A DNA stretch of 54,171 nucleotides. Source: Planctomycetota bacterium (GTDB lineage: Bacteria; Planctomycetota; Phycisphaerae; WQYP01). The notes under the pieces are model-generated. The model searched no databases. It worked only from the letters and a program-made list of their open reading frames with translations, and was not told the DNA's origin. Below, piece by piece: positions 27,253 to 36,800 of the stretch. Location of the stretch: contig JAKBBN010000013.1 in assembly GCA_021808485.1 (NCBI GenBank), positions 1 to 54,171 of the forward strand. The letters are read 5' to 3'. A program made the position numbers and the translations under genes. Each line of letters starts with the position of its first letter. The first letter of the stretch is position 1.

Positions 27253-27258
27253 TATAAT
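27253..27258 (+). promoter_or_regulatory. Candidate -10 box upstream of the GT4 gene
   Basis: A perfect TATAAT lies 77 bases before the GT4 start. The -35 is poor (TTCATC at 16 bp spacing). Pattern only. Confidence 0.35.
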
Positions 27259-27334
27259 ACGCACCGGTTTTCAGCCGGCAGCACGGCAGAGTTGCGGTTG
27301 TGGCCGCGTAACGACCACGAACTGGAATTTCAAT

Positions 27335-28495
27335 ATGACAATTGTTCATATCATTACCCGCATGATTGTGGGCGGAGCACAGGAGAATACTCTGCTGACC
27401 TGTCGCGGACTTAAGGAGCTTGGGCACCGGGTTATCCTGCTGACCGGGCCAAGCCGGGGTCCGGAAGGATCCCTGCTGGAGGATATGAATCGGACGGGTT
27501 GCGAAATCCGGGAAATTCCATCATTGTTGCGAAACCCCAACCCATTTGCGGATATCCACGCATATCGCGCCATCGGACGCCAGCTTGCGGACATCAAACC
27601 GCAGGTTGTTCACACACATTCCAGCAAAGCCGGCATTCTCGGTCGGAAAGCCGCATGGAAACAACGGGTCGGCGCCGTCATTCATACAATTCACGGCCTG
27701 CCTTTTCACCCCTATCAAAGCTCGCTGGTCAATCAGGCATGGATCAATCTGGAACGATATGCCGCACACCGATGCCACGCCATTATATGCGTGGCAAAGG
27801 CGATGCGGAGCCAGGCTTTGACCGCAGGCGTCGGCCGGCCGGAGCAGTATGAAATCGTGTACAGCGGCATGCAGATAGAACAATACCTGCGTTCATCGGC
27901 GAATGCGGACGGTCGGGCCAGACTCGGAATTGAGAAGGATGCGATCGTGATCGGAACAGTGGCCCGGCTTCAACCCTTGAAAGGCCACGACGACCTGCTG
28001 AAAATCGCCGGTGACCTGCTGGATCACAATCCACGCATTCATTTTTTATGGATTGGCGACGGCGTATTCCGCCCGCGGTTGCAGGAGGAAATTGATCGGC
28101 GCAACTGGAGCCGCCGCTTCACCCTCGCCGGTCTGGTTCCACCGCAATCCGTCGGGGAAATGCTGTCGGCCATGGATATCATGGCACATCCGAGCTATCG
28201 CGAAGGATTGCCGCGTGCCGTGGTGCAGGGAATGCTGGCGGAACTCCCCGCGGTAGTCTACGATTGCGACGGTGCAGCGGAAATCTGTCGAAGTGGAAGC
28301 ACCGGCATTCTGGTGGAAACGGGTAATGTCCCGGCGTTGAAATCGGCCCTGCGGCAGCTTGCGGATAATGCGGCACAGCGACGGCAGTTCGGAGCCGCGG
28401 GGAAAAAGCTCGCCGCGGAACTGTTTGACTGGAGAATAATGGTCAATCAACTGGATCGTTTGTACAGAAAGGTGTGCGATAAAAATGCAAACTAA
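27335..28495 (+). CDS. GT4 family glycosyltransferase
   Basis: 386 aa. It has the two-Rossmann GT-B fold: N-terminal IVHIITRMIVGGAQENTLLT with the glycine-rich acceptor loop, VVHTHSSKAGILGRKAA, VIHTIHGLPFHPYQ and IICVAKAMRSQAL. The C-terminal donor domain shows IGTVARLQPLKGHDDLL, FTLAGLV and the E-x7-E type region SYREGLPRAVVQGMLAELP. Enzymes of this kind transfer sugars from nucleotide sugars in polysaccharide or LPS synthesis. It has no membrane helices. The last 11 bases overlap the start of the next gene, suggesting translational coupling with an unknown exported protein. Confidence 0.9.
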   Translation: MTIVHIITRMIVGGAQENTLLTCRGLKELGHRVILLTGPSRGPEGSLLEDMNRTGCEIREIPSLLRNPNPFADIHAYRAIGRQLADIKPQVVHTHSSKAGILGRKAAWKQRVGAVIHTIHGLPFHPYQSSLVNQAWINLERYAAHRCHAIICVAKAMRSQALTAGVGRPEQYEIVYSGMQIEQYLRSSANADGRARLGIEKDAIVIGTVARLQPLKGHDDLLKIAGDLLDHNPRIHFLWIGDGVFRPRLQEEIDRRNWSRRFTLAGLVPPQSVGEMLSAMDIMAHPSYREGLPRAVVQGMLAELPAVVYDCDGAAEICRSGSTGILVETGNVPALKSALRQLADNAAQRRQFGAAGKKLAAELFDWRIMVNQLDRLYRKVCDKNAN

Positions 28496-30653
28496 GCACC
28501 ATGCCTTCAAACTCCGGAGCACCGCGGCAATTGGGGTAATCGCGGTCACGGTCCCGCTATTTGTCCGGATTTCTCCCCGCAGCGCCGTCCGCGCGGATCA
28601 GGTTTCGGCATTGATGCGGCCGATTAGCAGGGTGCGGGCAAGGGTGCGCCAACTGGACAGTGAGGTGGCCAATCTCCTTCTTAATATGCCGACAGTGGAT
28701 CCCAACAGTCTTACCGCCGCCAACGTGCAGGAAACCTACCGCCTGGTGATTCGCAATTTGTACCGTAATGCCCTGCGCACCGCCAATCCCCAAACTTCCG
28801 CACTGCTCGTGCTTAAGGCTGACCAACTTGCCGCCGGCCTTCCGGCGTTCGACCATCTCATCATCCGAACACTGCCGCAAAGCGCCAATGCCCCCGGTGA
28901 AACGCCTGCCTTGAAGGTCATACAGGGGCTTCGAGAGTTCCTGCGTGCCGGAAATCGTGTCAATGTGAGGCTCAACTCCCCGGCCGATATGGAAAAATAT
29001 CTGGCACAAAGGCTCGGACCGCTCAGAGCGCTTATTTCGGCGGAAAGCGATTCCGTTGGGGCAGGCGCTATATCCGTGTGGCCGGTGCGAAAAAGTCCGG
29101 CAACGGTCGTTGAACCGCCCGCCGGCGCGCCCGGACTGCCCGCGATCGGACAGGAATTAACCTGGGTGCAAAGTGCAAATCTGACTCCCGGTATGCGGCG
29201 GATATTGCGAAAAGTCCTGCTGTCGTTGCAATCGCAAATGGCCGACCCGCACCAGCAGAAAGCCGCGATGCGCTATTATCCGGTAATCGTTCGATGTGCA
29301 TTGCTGGCCGCCCACTTGCAGGCGGGAACCGCCCTGAGCCTGCCGGCCCAGCGGCGATTCAATCATCGGTTGGAGCTTGGTCTTATTTTGTTTCGCGATC
29401 CCCGTACGCGATCATCCGCGGTGCGCCGGCTGATGTTTATTAATTTGATTGTCAGCTCGCTTGAGGCGTTGCGGCAGGCCGATCTGCCCGCCGCGGATTA
29501 TCCCGGAATAAAACATTGCGTGCACCGTGCCATTGCCCATCTGCAGGAAGATTCACAGGCCGCGCGCTATTCCAGTCAACTGGCGACAATCAGCCGCCTT
29601 TTGTCCGCGTACCGGTCTTTCCGCGCGGCAATCGCCGCTCCACCGACACCAATGTTCCAGGCGGATCGGGCCAAGGTTCAACAGGCGGGTTCGGATGATT
29701 TTCAGCGAGTGGCGGCGACACTCGCCACACAATATTCCGCCCACGATATCGCCGAAGGTATCTTCCGGCTTGATCAGGCTCGTCAAAATATCATCAGGCT
29801 GCTGGCCATGCCCCCCGCCCGTCAGCAGGCACTGCTCTATCGCCCCGCATCCGCGCTGGGAGTCAAACGAAACTTCGTCAACTGGGGCCGCTCTATCGCA
29901 AAGCATCCGGATTCCACGGGAACCGGCGCACAGGCGTTTGATCATTTCCAAGCGGTGCTTAATCTGCTGGCGAGCATTCACTTGTCCATGCAGGGCATGC
30001 CCCGCGCCGATGTCGTCCGAAAGATCAGCGATGGACGGTTTAACCAGGCGGTGAAAGTATTTTTGACGCTCCAGCAAAAACTTATAAATTCGCTCGGATC
30101 GCGGAACATCGCCCCCGATGATGTGGTAAAACAACTTGCCCAAATGCACCGGCTGTTTATGGCCACCCGGCGGCTAGCCATACTGTTGGATGCGCACAAT
30201 CCTGCGCGGCGGCTTAACCTCTGGGGCGGCTGGTATCTGCCGAGACCGGCATTGCGTTTACTCCTGCGGCAATGCGAGGAGTCTCTGGTGGCGGAGTACC
30301 GAAGCATCACCCGCCCCACCACCACATCCATGGCACATGAAAGCGAAGAATGGGCGGATTTTCATGATGCGGCCGGCGCCATCGCCACCGTTTATTACAT
30401 GACCCGCCATTTGAACCCGCAGCTCAATGCTCCGGCCGGTACGTGGTGCACCACTTATCTGTGCGCAATAACTCCTCCGCCACCGGGAGCCATCATGGCC
30501 TCGCACCTCGGGCAAATCGCCGCTGCAAGGCGTCTTATTGTCTCGGCATTGTTTAACCGGACACATGGCAAGCTTCAAGCCGCACCGCGGTTATTTGTAA
30601 AAGGCCTGCGGGAATTGGCCCTTTACCGGCCGGCCGCGGCACAGTCCCGGTAA
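28485..30653 (+). CDS. Unknown large exported or membrane-anchored protein coupled to GT4
   Basis: 722 aa, family not recognised. The ATG lies inside the last codons of the GT4 gene (11-base overlap), with AAGGTG upstream. Residues 1-37 look like a signal peptide or anchor (basic start, then AAIGVIAVTVPLFV, cut near SAVRAD). The rest is helical and rich in Ala, Arg and Leu, with few cysteines; one late segment has WCTTYLC. No catalytic motif is visible. Tight coupling suggests a role with the glycosyltransferase in envelope or polysaccharide biology, which is inference. A long frame with family-like codon use makes it a real gene. Confidence 0.75.
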   Translation: MQTKHHAFKLRSTAAIGVIAVTVPLFVRISPRSAVRADQVSALMRPISRVRARVRQLDSEVANLLLNMPTVDPNSLTAANVQETYRLVIRNLYRNALRTANPQTSALLVLKADQLAAGLPAFDHLIIRTLPQSANAPGETPALKVIQGLREFLRAGNRVNVRLNSPADMEKYLAQRLGPLRALISAESDSVGAGAISVWPVRKSPATVVEPPAGAPGLPAIGQELTWVQSANLTPGMRRILRKVLLSLQSQMADPHQQKAAMRYYPVIVRCALLAAHLQAGTALSLPAQRRFNHRLELGLILFRDPRTRSSAVRRLMFINLIVSSLEALRQADLPAADYPGIKHCVHRAIAHLQEDSQAARYSSQLATISRLLSAYRSFRAAIAAPPTPMFQADRAKVQQAGSDDFQRVAATLATQYSAHDIAEGIFRLDQARQNIIRLLAMPPARQQALLYRPASALGVKRNFVNWGRSIAKHPDSTGTGAQAFDHFQAVLNLLASIHLSMQGMPRADVVRKISDGRFNQAVKVFLTLQQKLINSLGSRNIAPDDVVKQLAQMHRLFMATRRLAILLDAHNPARRLNLWGGWYLPRPALRLLLRQCEESLVAEYRSITRPTTTSMAHESEEWADFHDAAGAIATVYYMTRHLNPQLNAPAGTWCTTYLCAITPPPPGAIMASHLGQIAAARRLIVSALFNRTHGKLQAAPRLFVKGLRELALYRPAAAQSR

Positions 30654-30832
30654 TAACCCGCAAACACACCTTCTTCGCGGTAAATACCGCTCCGCCTCGC
30701 TAAATCCGTAATAAAACCGGCCGATCCGCGTTGTGATTGTGCAGTTTGCCGCAGTTCGGATTCATATTCATCCGGGAATTGTCAAATTCCCGCTTTTTGG
30801 ACCCATTTTGGCGGAAAGGACGGTTATTGACG

Positions 30833-31666
30833 ATGAGGAAAATACAAAATCGGCAGGCATTTTTCGCCGCGGCCGGCCGCCTGATTGCGCATTCCCGGCA
30901 CCCGGAAGCGGCCGGGCGCCTTGGGCGCGCCGCAGCGCCACTTCTTTTCCTGACACTCGGCTTATCACTACCCGGAATTGCCCGCGCATTGAACAGCCCG
31001 CCTGTTCATCAGGCTGCGGTTTCGGCCGGGGCTCCCGCTGCGCCAAACCCTGTCACTACACTCCCCGGGCACAAGCGCACGCCGAAAGAAGCCGTGCGTC
31101 ATCTGGCTATTGCCATAAAGCGCGGCGATGCGGCAAAAATGCGCCAGTTGCTTACAGCGCCAAAGGCAATCCGGCCGGTCATACGGGCATTCACCGCCTA
31201 TATTGCCTCAACCCAGCGATTTTTACATGTCGCCGAGCAGAAATTGGGAAAGCCGCCGGCCGGCAGCGGTTTGGCCGCGCACGGGCTTGATGCCGACATG
31301 GACCGCCTGATCGCCGCTCTGCCCCGCGCCACCGTCGCAGTAACCGGCCGGACAGCCGTGATTACATTCTCCGCCGCACGCCCGGCTCGAAAGCCGCTCC
31401 ACCTGCTTTACACGTTGCATGGCTGGGAAATTGATGGCATGCGAATGCTCCGCCTTAACCGGCATAGCCTGTCCACCTCGGCCCTGCGCAATCGCGCCGG
31501 TCAGCTGCGCGCAATCTCCAGCGCCATGGATGCCGCCATCGGGGATCTTAAGGCAGGCAAGATTTCCACGTGGAATGCTTTGGAAAAGGACATGTATACA
31601 CGCGTATTGGAAACGACGGCTGAAACATCCGCCCACCGCAAGGCGGCGCGAACTCCCGGTCATTAA
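30833..31666 (+). CDS. Unknown exported protein
   Basis: 277 aa from the ATG at 30833; an earlier in-frame start at 30737 would precede the signal peptide. A hydrophobic stretch (AAAPLLFLTLGLSLPGIARA) ends in a signal-peptidase-like ARA site near residue 52. The mature part has a helical region (TPKEAVRHLAIAIKRGDAAK) resembling the DUF-type helix found before NTF2-like folds, then ATVAVTGRTAVITF and LLYTLHGWEIDGMRML, which could be beta-strands of such a fold. This is speculative. It lies 179 bp after the 722-residue protein on the same strand. Confidence 0.6.
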   Translation: MRKIQNRQAFFAAAGRLIAHSRHPEAAGRLGRAAAPLLFLTLGLSLPGIARALNSPPVHQAAVSAGAPAAPNPVTTLPGHKRTPKEAVRHLAIAIKRGDAAKMRQLLTAPKAIRPVIRAFTAYIASTQRFLHVAEQKLGKPPAGSGLAAHGLDADMDRLIAALPRATVAVTGRTAVITFSAARPARKPLHLLYTLHGWEIDGMRMLRLNRHSLSTSALRNRAGQLRAISSAMDAAIGDLKAGKISTWNALEKDMYTRVLETTAETSAHRKAARTPGH

Positions 31667-31995
31667 ACTCTCTGTTTGCCGCGGAATGCGCCACGGTCCA
31701 TGGAACCACCGACCGCGCCGGCGGCGATTCTCCAGCGGATATTTTCCCGCCACGCATGCCGCAACGGTTAAACCCCGCAGCCATATGCCTGCCCCCCGGT
31801 GTTCAGCCGCCCTTCGCCACACCCATCGCCGCCCCGTCAGTCATACGGCGGGGTGCGTTGCCGCTGTTTTGCACCAACCGCATAAGTTCCGAAGGCTGGG
31901 CGGTACGTATCTTTATCACCGGTCATCGGAACACCATTCGGAGGATCATCACACTTCACGGCCGGATGGCTTGTGATATAATCCGGACAAAGTCA

Positions 31996-32026
31996 TTGCG
32001 CGATTGTATATAGTTTTTGCGCAAAA
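31996..32026 (+). promoter_or_regulatory. AraC/XylR-type operator upstream of the regulator gene (site O1)
   Basis: TTGCGC occurs at 31996-32001 and again at 32017-32022, a direct repeat with 21 bp spacing, the same spacing as AraC-family half-sites. The downstream half lies in a perfect palindrome, TTTTGCGCAAAA (32015-32026). A TATAGT box follows at 32055. A 34-bp block here matches 33509-33540 with only a few changes. Likely the autoregulatory site of the regulator starting at 32133 (inference). Confidence 0.7.
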
Positions 32027-32054
32027 CGTCATATCCCGCGGTGCGAACATGCGA

Positions 32055-32060
32055 TATAGT
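32055..32060 (+). promoter_or_regulatory. -10 box of the regulator promoter
   Basis: TATAGT, 38 bp after the start of the downstream TTGCGC half-site, with no -35 consensus at 17 bp, as expected for an activator-dependent promoter. Transcription would start near 32067. The leader (32067-32132) has a hairpin with a GAAA tetraloop (CGGCC-GAAA-GGCCG, 32076-32089) and a second GC-rich one before the ribosome site. Confidence 0.5.
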
Positions 32061-32132
32061 CCCGCTAAACCCTGTCGGCCGAAAGGCCGGAAATCCTCCC
32101 GCTCCGGCGCGCGGGCCAAAGGAACGCATGTT

Positions 32133-33326
32133 ATGGCACTAAGAAAATTGGGCTCGGGGCGCCGCCGGGCGCGGACCGGGTCAATTCTTTCCTCCGGAAT
32201 TCCCCAGGTTTGCATTCTCATGGAAACGTCGCGTGCGTTTGGACGCAACGTTATTCGCGGCATCTGCAACTACGCCAAAGCCAACGGACCCTGGAATTTC
32301 ACACTTCAACCCGGTGATTTTGATCAATCGCTTCCGCCGCGAAACACGTGGCGGCTTGATGGCGTCATCGGACGGATTTCCACTCCGGAACTCGCACGCG
32401 AGGTTCGCGCACGGAACATTCCCGTTGTGCCCCTGGAACCCGGCCCCTACAGCGGTGACCGGTGGGTAAGCACCAACACACAGCACGTCTGCGCCATGGC
32501 CTTTGAGCATCTGCGCGATCGTGGATTCAACCGCTTTGCTTTTTATGGACGCCACACTTACTGGGGAATCGACCGCCGGGATGCGTTCTCGGCAATTGTC
32601 GGTCAGGCCGGTTTTACCTGTGAAATATTTTCCGTGGATGCGGGGTCCAAAATCCCCGAGCAGGCGCAGCTTGCCGCCTGGCTGGCAAAACTCACCAAAC
32701 CCATCGGTCTTATGGCCCAGGATGATCTTGCCGCCCGCGAGGTCATTGACCTGTGCCGGGTTGACGGCATCGCCGTGCCGGAAGAGATCGCGGTGATCGG
32801 CGTCGATGACGATGAACTGATCTGTTCAATCGCGAGCCCCACACTCTCCAGCATCGCACTCAACGCGGAGCGGGTCGGCTTTGAAGCCGCGGCCGTGCTT
32901 GACCGGCTGTTTCACGGCAAGAAACCGCAGGAACATGTGTTTGTGGATCCGATCGGCGTCACGATGCGGCAATCCACCGATACACTGAGCATCGATGATC
33001 CCCTGGTCGCCAAATCTGTGCGGTTGATTCGCGCCCACGCCCATGAAGGATTGACCGTCAGAGACCTGGTGAAACAGGTGCTGGTGTCGCGGCGCACGCT
33101 GGAACTTAAATTTCTAAGGTCGGTCGGCCGCGGCCCGCACGAGGAAATTCAGCGGGTGCAGTTGCAGCATGCCAAGGAATTATTGATTGGAACAGATATG
33201 AAAATCAGTTCCGTGGCCCGCACCTCCGGCTTTAACTATGTCGAATACATGCACCGTGTATTCAAACAGCAGCTTGACCAGACCCCCACCGAGTTCCGCA
33301 AAGCAAATCGTCCATTTGCCCATTAA
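32133..33326 (+). CDS. XylR-type transcriptional regulator (LacI/periplasmic-binding-like domain plus AraC HTH)
   Basis: 397 aa from the ATG at 32133, chosen because AAAGGAA lies 8 bases upstream and because longer starts would fall inside the operator or before the -10 box. Residues about 25-290 form a LacI-type sugar-sensing domain (VCILMETSRAFGRNVIRGI, DGVIGRISTPE, AFEHLRDRGFNRFAFYG, EIAVIGVDDDELICSIASPT). Residues about 295-395 are an AraC domain with two HTHs: VRDLVKQVLVSRRTLELKF and ISSVARTSGFNYVEYMHRVF. This layout is that of XylR, which responds to a sugar. Two matching operators flank the gene. The effector and target genes are unknown; local glycoside hydrolases are possible but lack the site. 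Confidence 0.92.
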   Translation: MALRKLGSGRRRARTGSILSSGIPQVCILMETSRAFGRNVIRGICNYAKANGPWNFTLQPGDFDQSLPPRNTWRLDGVIGRISTPELAREVRARNIPVVPLEPGPYSGDRWVSTNTQHVCAMAFEHLRDRGFNRFAFYGRHTYWGIDRRDAFSAIVGQAGFTCEIFSVDAGSKIPEQAQLAAWLAKLTKPIGLMAQDDLAAREVIDLCRVDGIAVPEEIAVIGVDDDELICSIASPTLSSIALNAERVGFEAAAVLDRLFHGKKPQEHVFVDPIGVTMRQSTDTLSIDDPLVAKSVRLIRAHAHEGLTVRDLVKQVLVSRRTLELKFLRSVGRGPHEEIQRVQLQHAKELLIGTDMKISSVARTSGFNYVEYMHRVFKQQLDQTPTEFRKANRPFAH

Positions 33327-33509
33327 CGGCCTCCTCCGTCGGCACTGCCCCGCGGATAGAATGTCGCCTGCCGGATCGCCCCGTCACCGGCGCGCCATGC
33401 CGTTTATAACCGCATGGACCACTGCCCGTCGTGCCCCCGAAAAAAGCTGTTATTCGGCTGCAATTCGCGGCAAATGCGGACAAACTCCGGTTCAACCGCC
33501 ACCCCGGCA

Positions 33510-33540
33510 TTGCGCTAAAGTATATAACTTTTGCGCAAAA
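33510..33540 (+). promoter_or_regulatory. Second AraC/XylR-type operator (site O2), downstream of the regulator gene
   Basis: TTGCGC at 33510-33515 and 33531-33536 (21 bp apart), with the palindrome TTTTGCGCAAAA at 33529-33540. It aligns to site O1 in the same orientation; a GTATATA core lies between the half-sites in both. It points into 33541-33860, where no good gene is found. Confidence 0.7.
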
Positions 33541-33568
33541 TTAGACTACCATCGGCATGCGATCTGAT

Positions 33569-33574
33569 TATAGT
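33569..33574 (+). promoter_or_regulatory. -10 box of the second regulator-type promoter
   Basis: TATAGT, identical in sequence to the box at 32055 and at the identical distance (38 bp) from its downstream TTGCGC half-site. No -35 consensus. Transcription on the plus strand would begin near 33581. Confidence 0.5.
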
Positions 33575-33580
33575 TTATTT

Positions 33581-33800
33581 ACCGGATTGGTGAGCCTGTT
33601 AATCATCACCGCCGGTCGGCCCGGCTGCAATCGATCAACCATATCGGTTGCAGCCTGGCCCCTGAACCTGACAGCAATCACGAAGCCAAATGTATGGCTT
33701 CGGCTGCTTTCCAGCTTGGCTGGCGTCTCGCATGCCGGTGTGAGGCGCCAGCTGGCGGAAGGCTTCCATCATTCCACCGGATTCCCGCCCAAGTCTCTTT
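33581..33800 (+). ncRNA. Candidate structured non-coding RNA under the regulator-type promoter
   Basis: No convincing protein frame follows the second promoter, but the sequence is hairpin-rich. Hairpin 1 (33618-33660): GGCC, one mismatch, then 13 pairs (GGCTGCAATCGAT with ATCGGTTGCAGCC, one G-T) around a 7-base loop. Hairpin 2 (33681-33702): 8 pairs, CGAAGCCA with TGGCTTCG, 6-base loop. Hairpin 3 (33719-33752): 11 pairs, GCTGGCGTCTC with GAGGCGCCAGC, one G-T. A weaker stem (33754-33789) is followed by TCTCTTTTC, a poor terminator. Length, ends and function are inferred. It could instead be a decayed region with chance palindromes. Confidence 0.4.
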
Positions 33801-33860
33801 TCACCCACTGTCCCGCGATTGCAATTAAATGCCATCATGCCACGGACTCAGCATTTTTGA

Positions 33861-36800
33861 TCAATCCGTTGCGTCAAACTTGCCGAATTTTGCTGCCAGC
33901 GTCGGAAGTACAAGAAGATTAAGCGCCGTTGACGTCAGGATTCCACCCACGATGACTTGGGCCAGCGGCCCTTCAATTTCCCGCCCCGGCGCACCGCTGC
34001 CCAATGCCAGCGGTAAAAGGCCCAGTGCCGCAACCAACGCCGTCATCAGTATCGCCGGCAGCCGGTCCACGGCCCCCTCAATGGCCGTATCGGCATTCCA
34101 TGTCCGCCCTTCATGGATCACCATATGACGGTAATGGGAAAGCAGCATAATGGAATTTCGCAGCGTAATGCCGAAAAGCGTGACAAATCCCACCATTGCA
34201 CCCAGCGAAAGAAGTCCCCCCGAAAGCCATATCGCCACGACTCCGCCGACCATCGCCATGGGCAGATTAACCAGCAGCAGCAGGACATTTCGGATATATA
34301 CCAGCCCCACCGCCAGGAACATAAGAACACCCGCCAGGGCAATGGCCGAGTGTACCAGCAGATCCACCCGGGCTCGCTGCGCCGCCGCGGCCGTTCCGGT
34401 GAACCGTATGACAATTCCCGCCGGCACTTTTACCTGCGCAACGGCTTTTTCCGCGGCGGCCGTATATTCGCCGGCCGTAGCACCCTGCAGATGCACGCTG
34501 ATCAATTCCGCTCGCTGCCCGTTAATATGCGATATTCTGTAAAAGCCCGAAGCCTCATACAGCCGAACCACATCCCCCAGCCTGATCCAATGGCCCGCCG
34601 GTGTCCGGATCGGCACACGCTTGATATTGGATATCCGCCCGCCGTATCGCGATGAAAAAGTAACCATCAATTGCCGGATTCGCGTTCCATGATAAATACG
34701 CCCGACGGAGCGGCCGTGCACCAGCAGGCGAACCTCGTTCAACACCTTCCCCGCGGCCAGTCCCCATTGCGCCAGCCGCCGCCGGCGCAACCGCACGTGG
34801 ATTTCCGGAGCATGCCAGATGCTTTGTGCCGCAACGCTGCGCGCCCCCGGAATTCCGTGCAGGATCGGAGTCAGCAGCCGCACCGCTTTCTGCAATGATT
34901 GGAACTTATTACCCGTTACCTGCACCACAACCGGAGCGCCGGACCCGGAGATTGTTTCATTGATGCGTTCCGACAGCACCGTGTTGTAATAAAGCAGCAC
35001 GCCCGGAAACCGCTTTATGATCCGCTGCATATCCGCACGAAACTTGCGAGCCTGCCCGGGCGTAAGCGACTTGATGCGAATCAGAAATTCACTGTATTGC
35101 GGCCCCAGGACATCGCCGCCAAGTCCCGATCGTCCGCTCCGTTGCTCCACCTGCTGCACATACGGTATTTGCCGCAGCTCCGCGGTAACCCGATTCCCCA
35201 CCGCGATGGATTGTTGCAAAGATGAGCCCGCCGCCAATGCCAGGTGCACGACATAATTCCGCTCATTAAGCCGCGGAAAAAATCCCAAATTCAGAAACAT
35301 CGCAGCCAGCAGCCCCCCGGCCGTCACCACCAGTGCCGCTGCGGCCACCATTACACGTCGGCGCTGCACCAGTTTTAGAACCCTGCGATAAATCCGTTTA
35401 AGATGCGATGTAAGCCAGGCGTCGTGCTGCCGGGCCGCGTCCCGCGGCAGCAACGTCAGACACAATGCCGGCGTGAGCGTCAGCGCCAGGGTAAGCGACG
35501 AAAGTACCGCGGCGATGTACGCGATGCCGAGGGGCGCGAAAAATTTACCCGCCAGGCCGCTTAATCCGAAAATGGGCAGGAACACCAGCACCACGGCCAG
35601 CGTGGCGAATACCACCGCTCCGCGCACTTCCACACTGGCCCGCAGTACCACTCCCAAAACCGGCCGCGGCGCCGCGGCTGTCGCGTTCAAGCGCAATCGC
35701 CGTGTAATGTTTTCCACATCAATCACCGCGTCGTCCACCACTTCACCTATCGCCACAGCCAACCCGCCGAGCGTCATGGTGTTCAATGATTGTCCGGTTA
35801 ACCGCAGCAGCGTCACGCCCGCCAGCAGGGACAATGGAATCGCAAGACATGAAATCAGGCATGTGCGCCAGTCACCCAGAAACACTATCAGAACCAGAAT
35901 CACCAGCCCGGCTCCCGCCAGCAGTGAACTGGCAAGGTTATGTATCGCCGTGGTTATAAAATCGGATGATTGGAGAATTTTATCGTCCAGTGAAATGCCC
36001 TTTTGCGCCAGCGCCGGCTTTAACGCATCCAGGGTGCGCGACACCCGCCGCGATACGCTGAGCAAATTTGATCCGTAGGCCTGCCCGATCATCAGCAGCA
36101 CGCCCGGCCGCCCCATGATGGACACCGCTCCCACCTGCGGCAAATGGCTGATCCGCACATGGGCCACGTCCGCCAGCGTGATTTGGGCGCCGGCGCGCTG
36201 CGTCACAATCGCCTTCCGCAATTCCGTGATTGCATGAATCTGGCCATGTACGCGAAGCGTCATCTGCTGATTGGGCGTCACCACAAAACCGGCGCCCGTC
36301 AACGCCCCGGCATTCCGCGCGGCCGCCATCACCTGCGCTACGCTGATCCCGTATTGCATTAATTTGTGCGGTCGGATTTCAATGCGGTAGTCTTTGGTTA
36401 ACCCGCCATATATCGCCACCTCGGAAACACCGCGGGCCGCGAGCAGCCGCGGACGCATGACCCAGTCCGCCGCGGTGCGTAATGCCCGCAGATCATTCGT
36501 CCGGCTGGTGATTCCAACCACCGTAACCCAGCGGACACTGCTGGCCAGCGGCATAAGGACCGGGGTTTGAACACCTGCCGGCAACATGCCGGATACCTGG
36601 CTTAGGCGCTCGGCTACGGCCTGTTGATCCCGATAGATATTGGATGATCCGGCAAACAGCACCTTGACGATGGAGATTCCCTGCATTGAATTGGAAATCG
36701 TGCGCACGGCCCCCGTACCGCCGGCCAAGGCCTGCTCGATCGGCGTTGTCACCAGTTTTTCCACTTGTTTTGGGCTGAAACCGGGAGCCACTGTTTTTAT

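Larger units (their letters stand above)
33327..33860. other. 534-bp gap between the regulator and the RND pump gene
   Basis: The gap holds the second operator, its -10 box and the hairpin cluster described separately. An open frame from 33557 (121 codons) begins before the predicted transcription start, runs into the end of the pump gene on the other strand, and lacks a ribosome site, so I do not call it. Confidence 0.6.

Noticed and set aside
31756..32013. Small plus-strand frame before the regulator
   Set aside because: It ends inside the operator, has low-complexity sequence and no ribosome site.
33557..33922. Plus-strand frame of 121 codons behind the second operator
   Set aside because: Its start lies upstream of the predicted transcription start, it has no ribosome site, its composition is not protein-like, and it runs into the end of the pump gene on the other strand.
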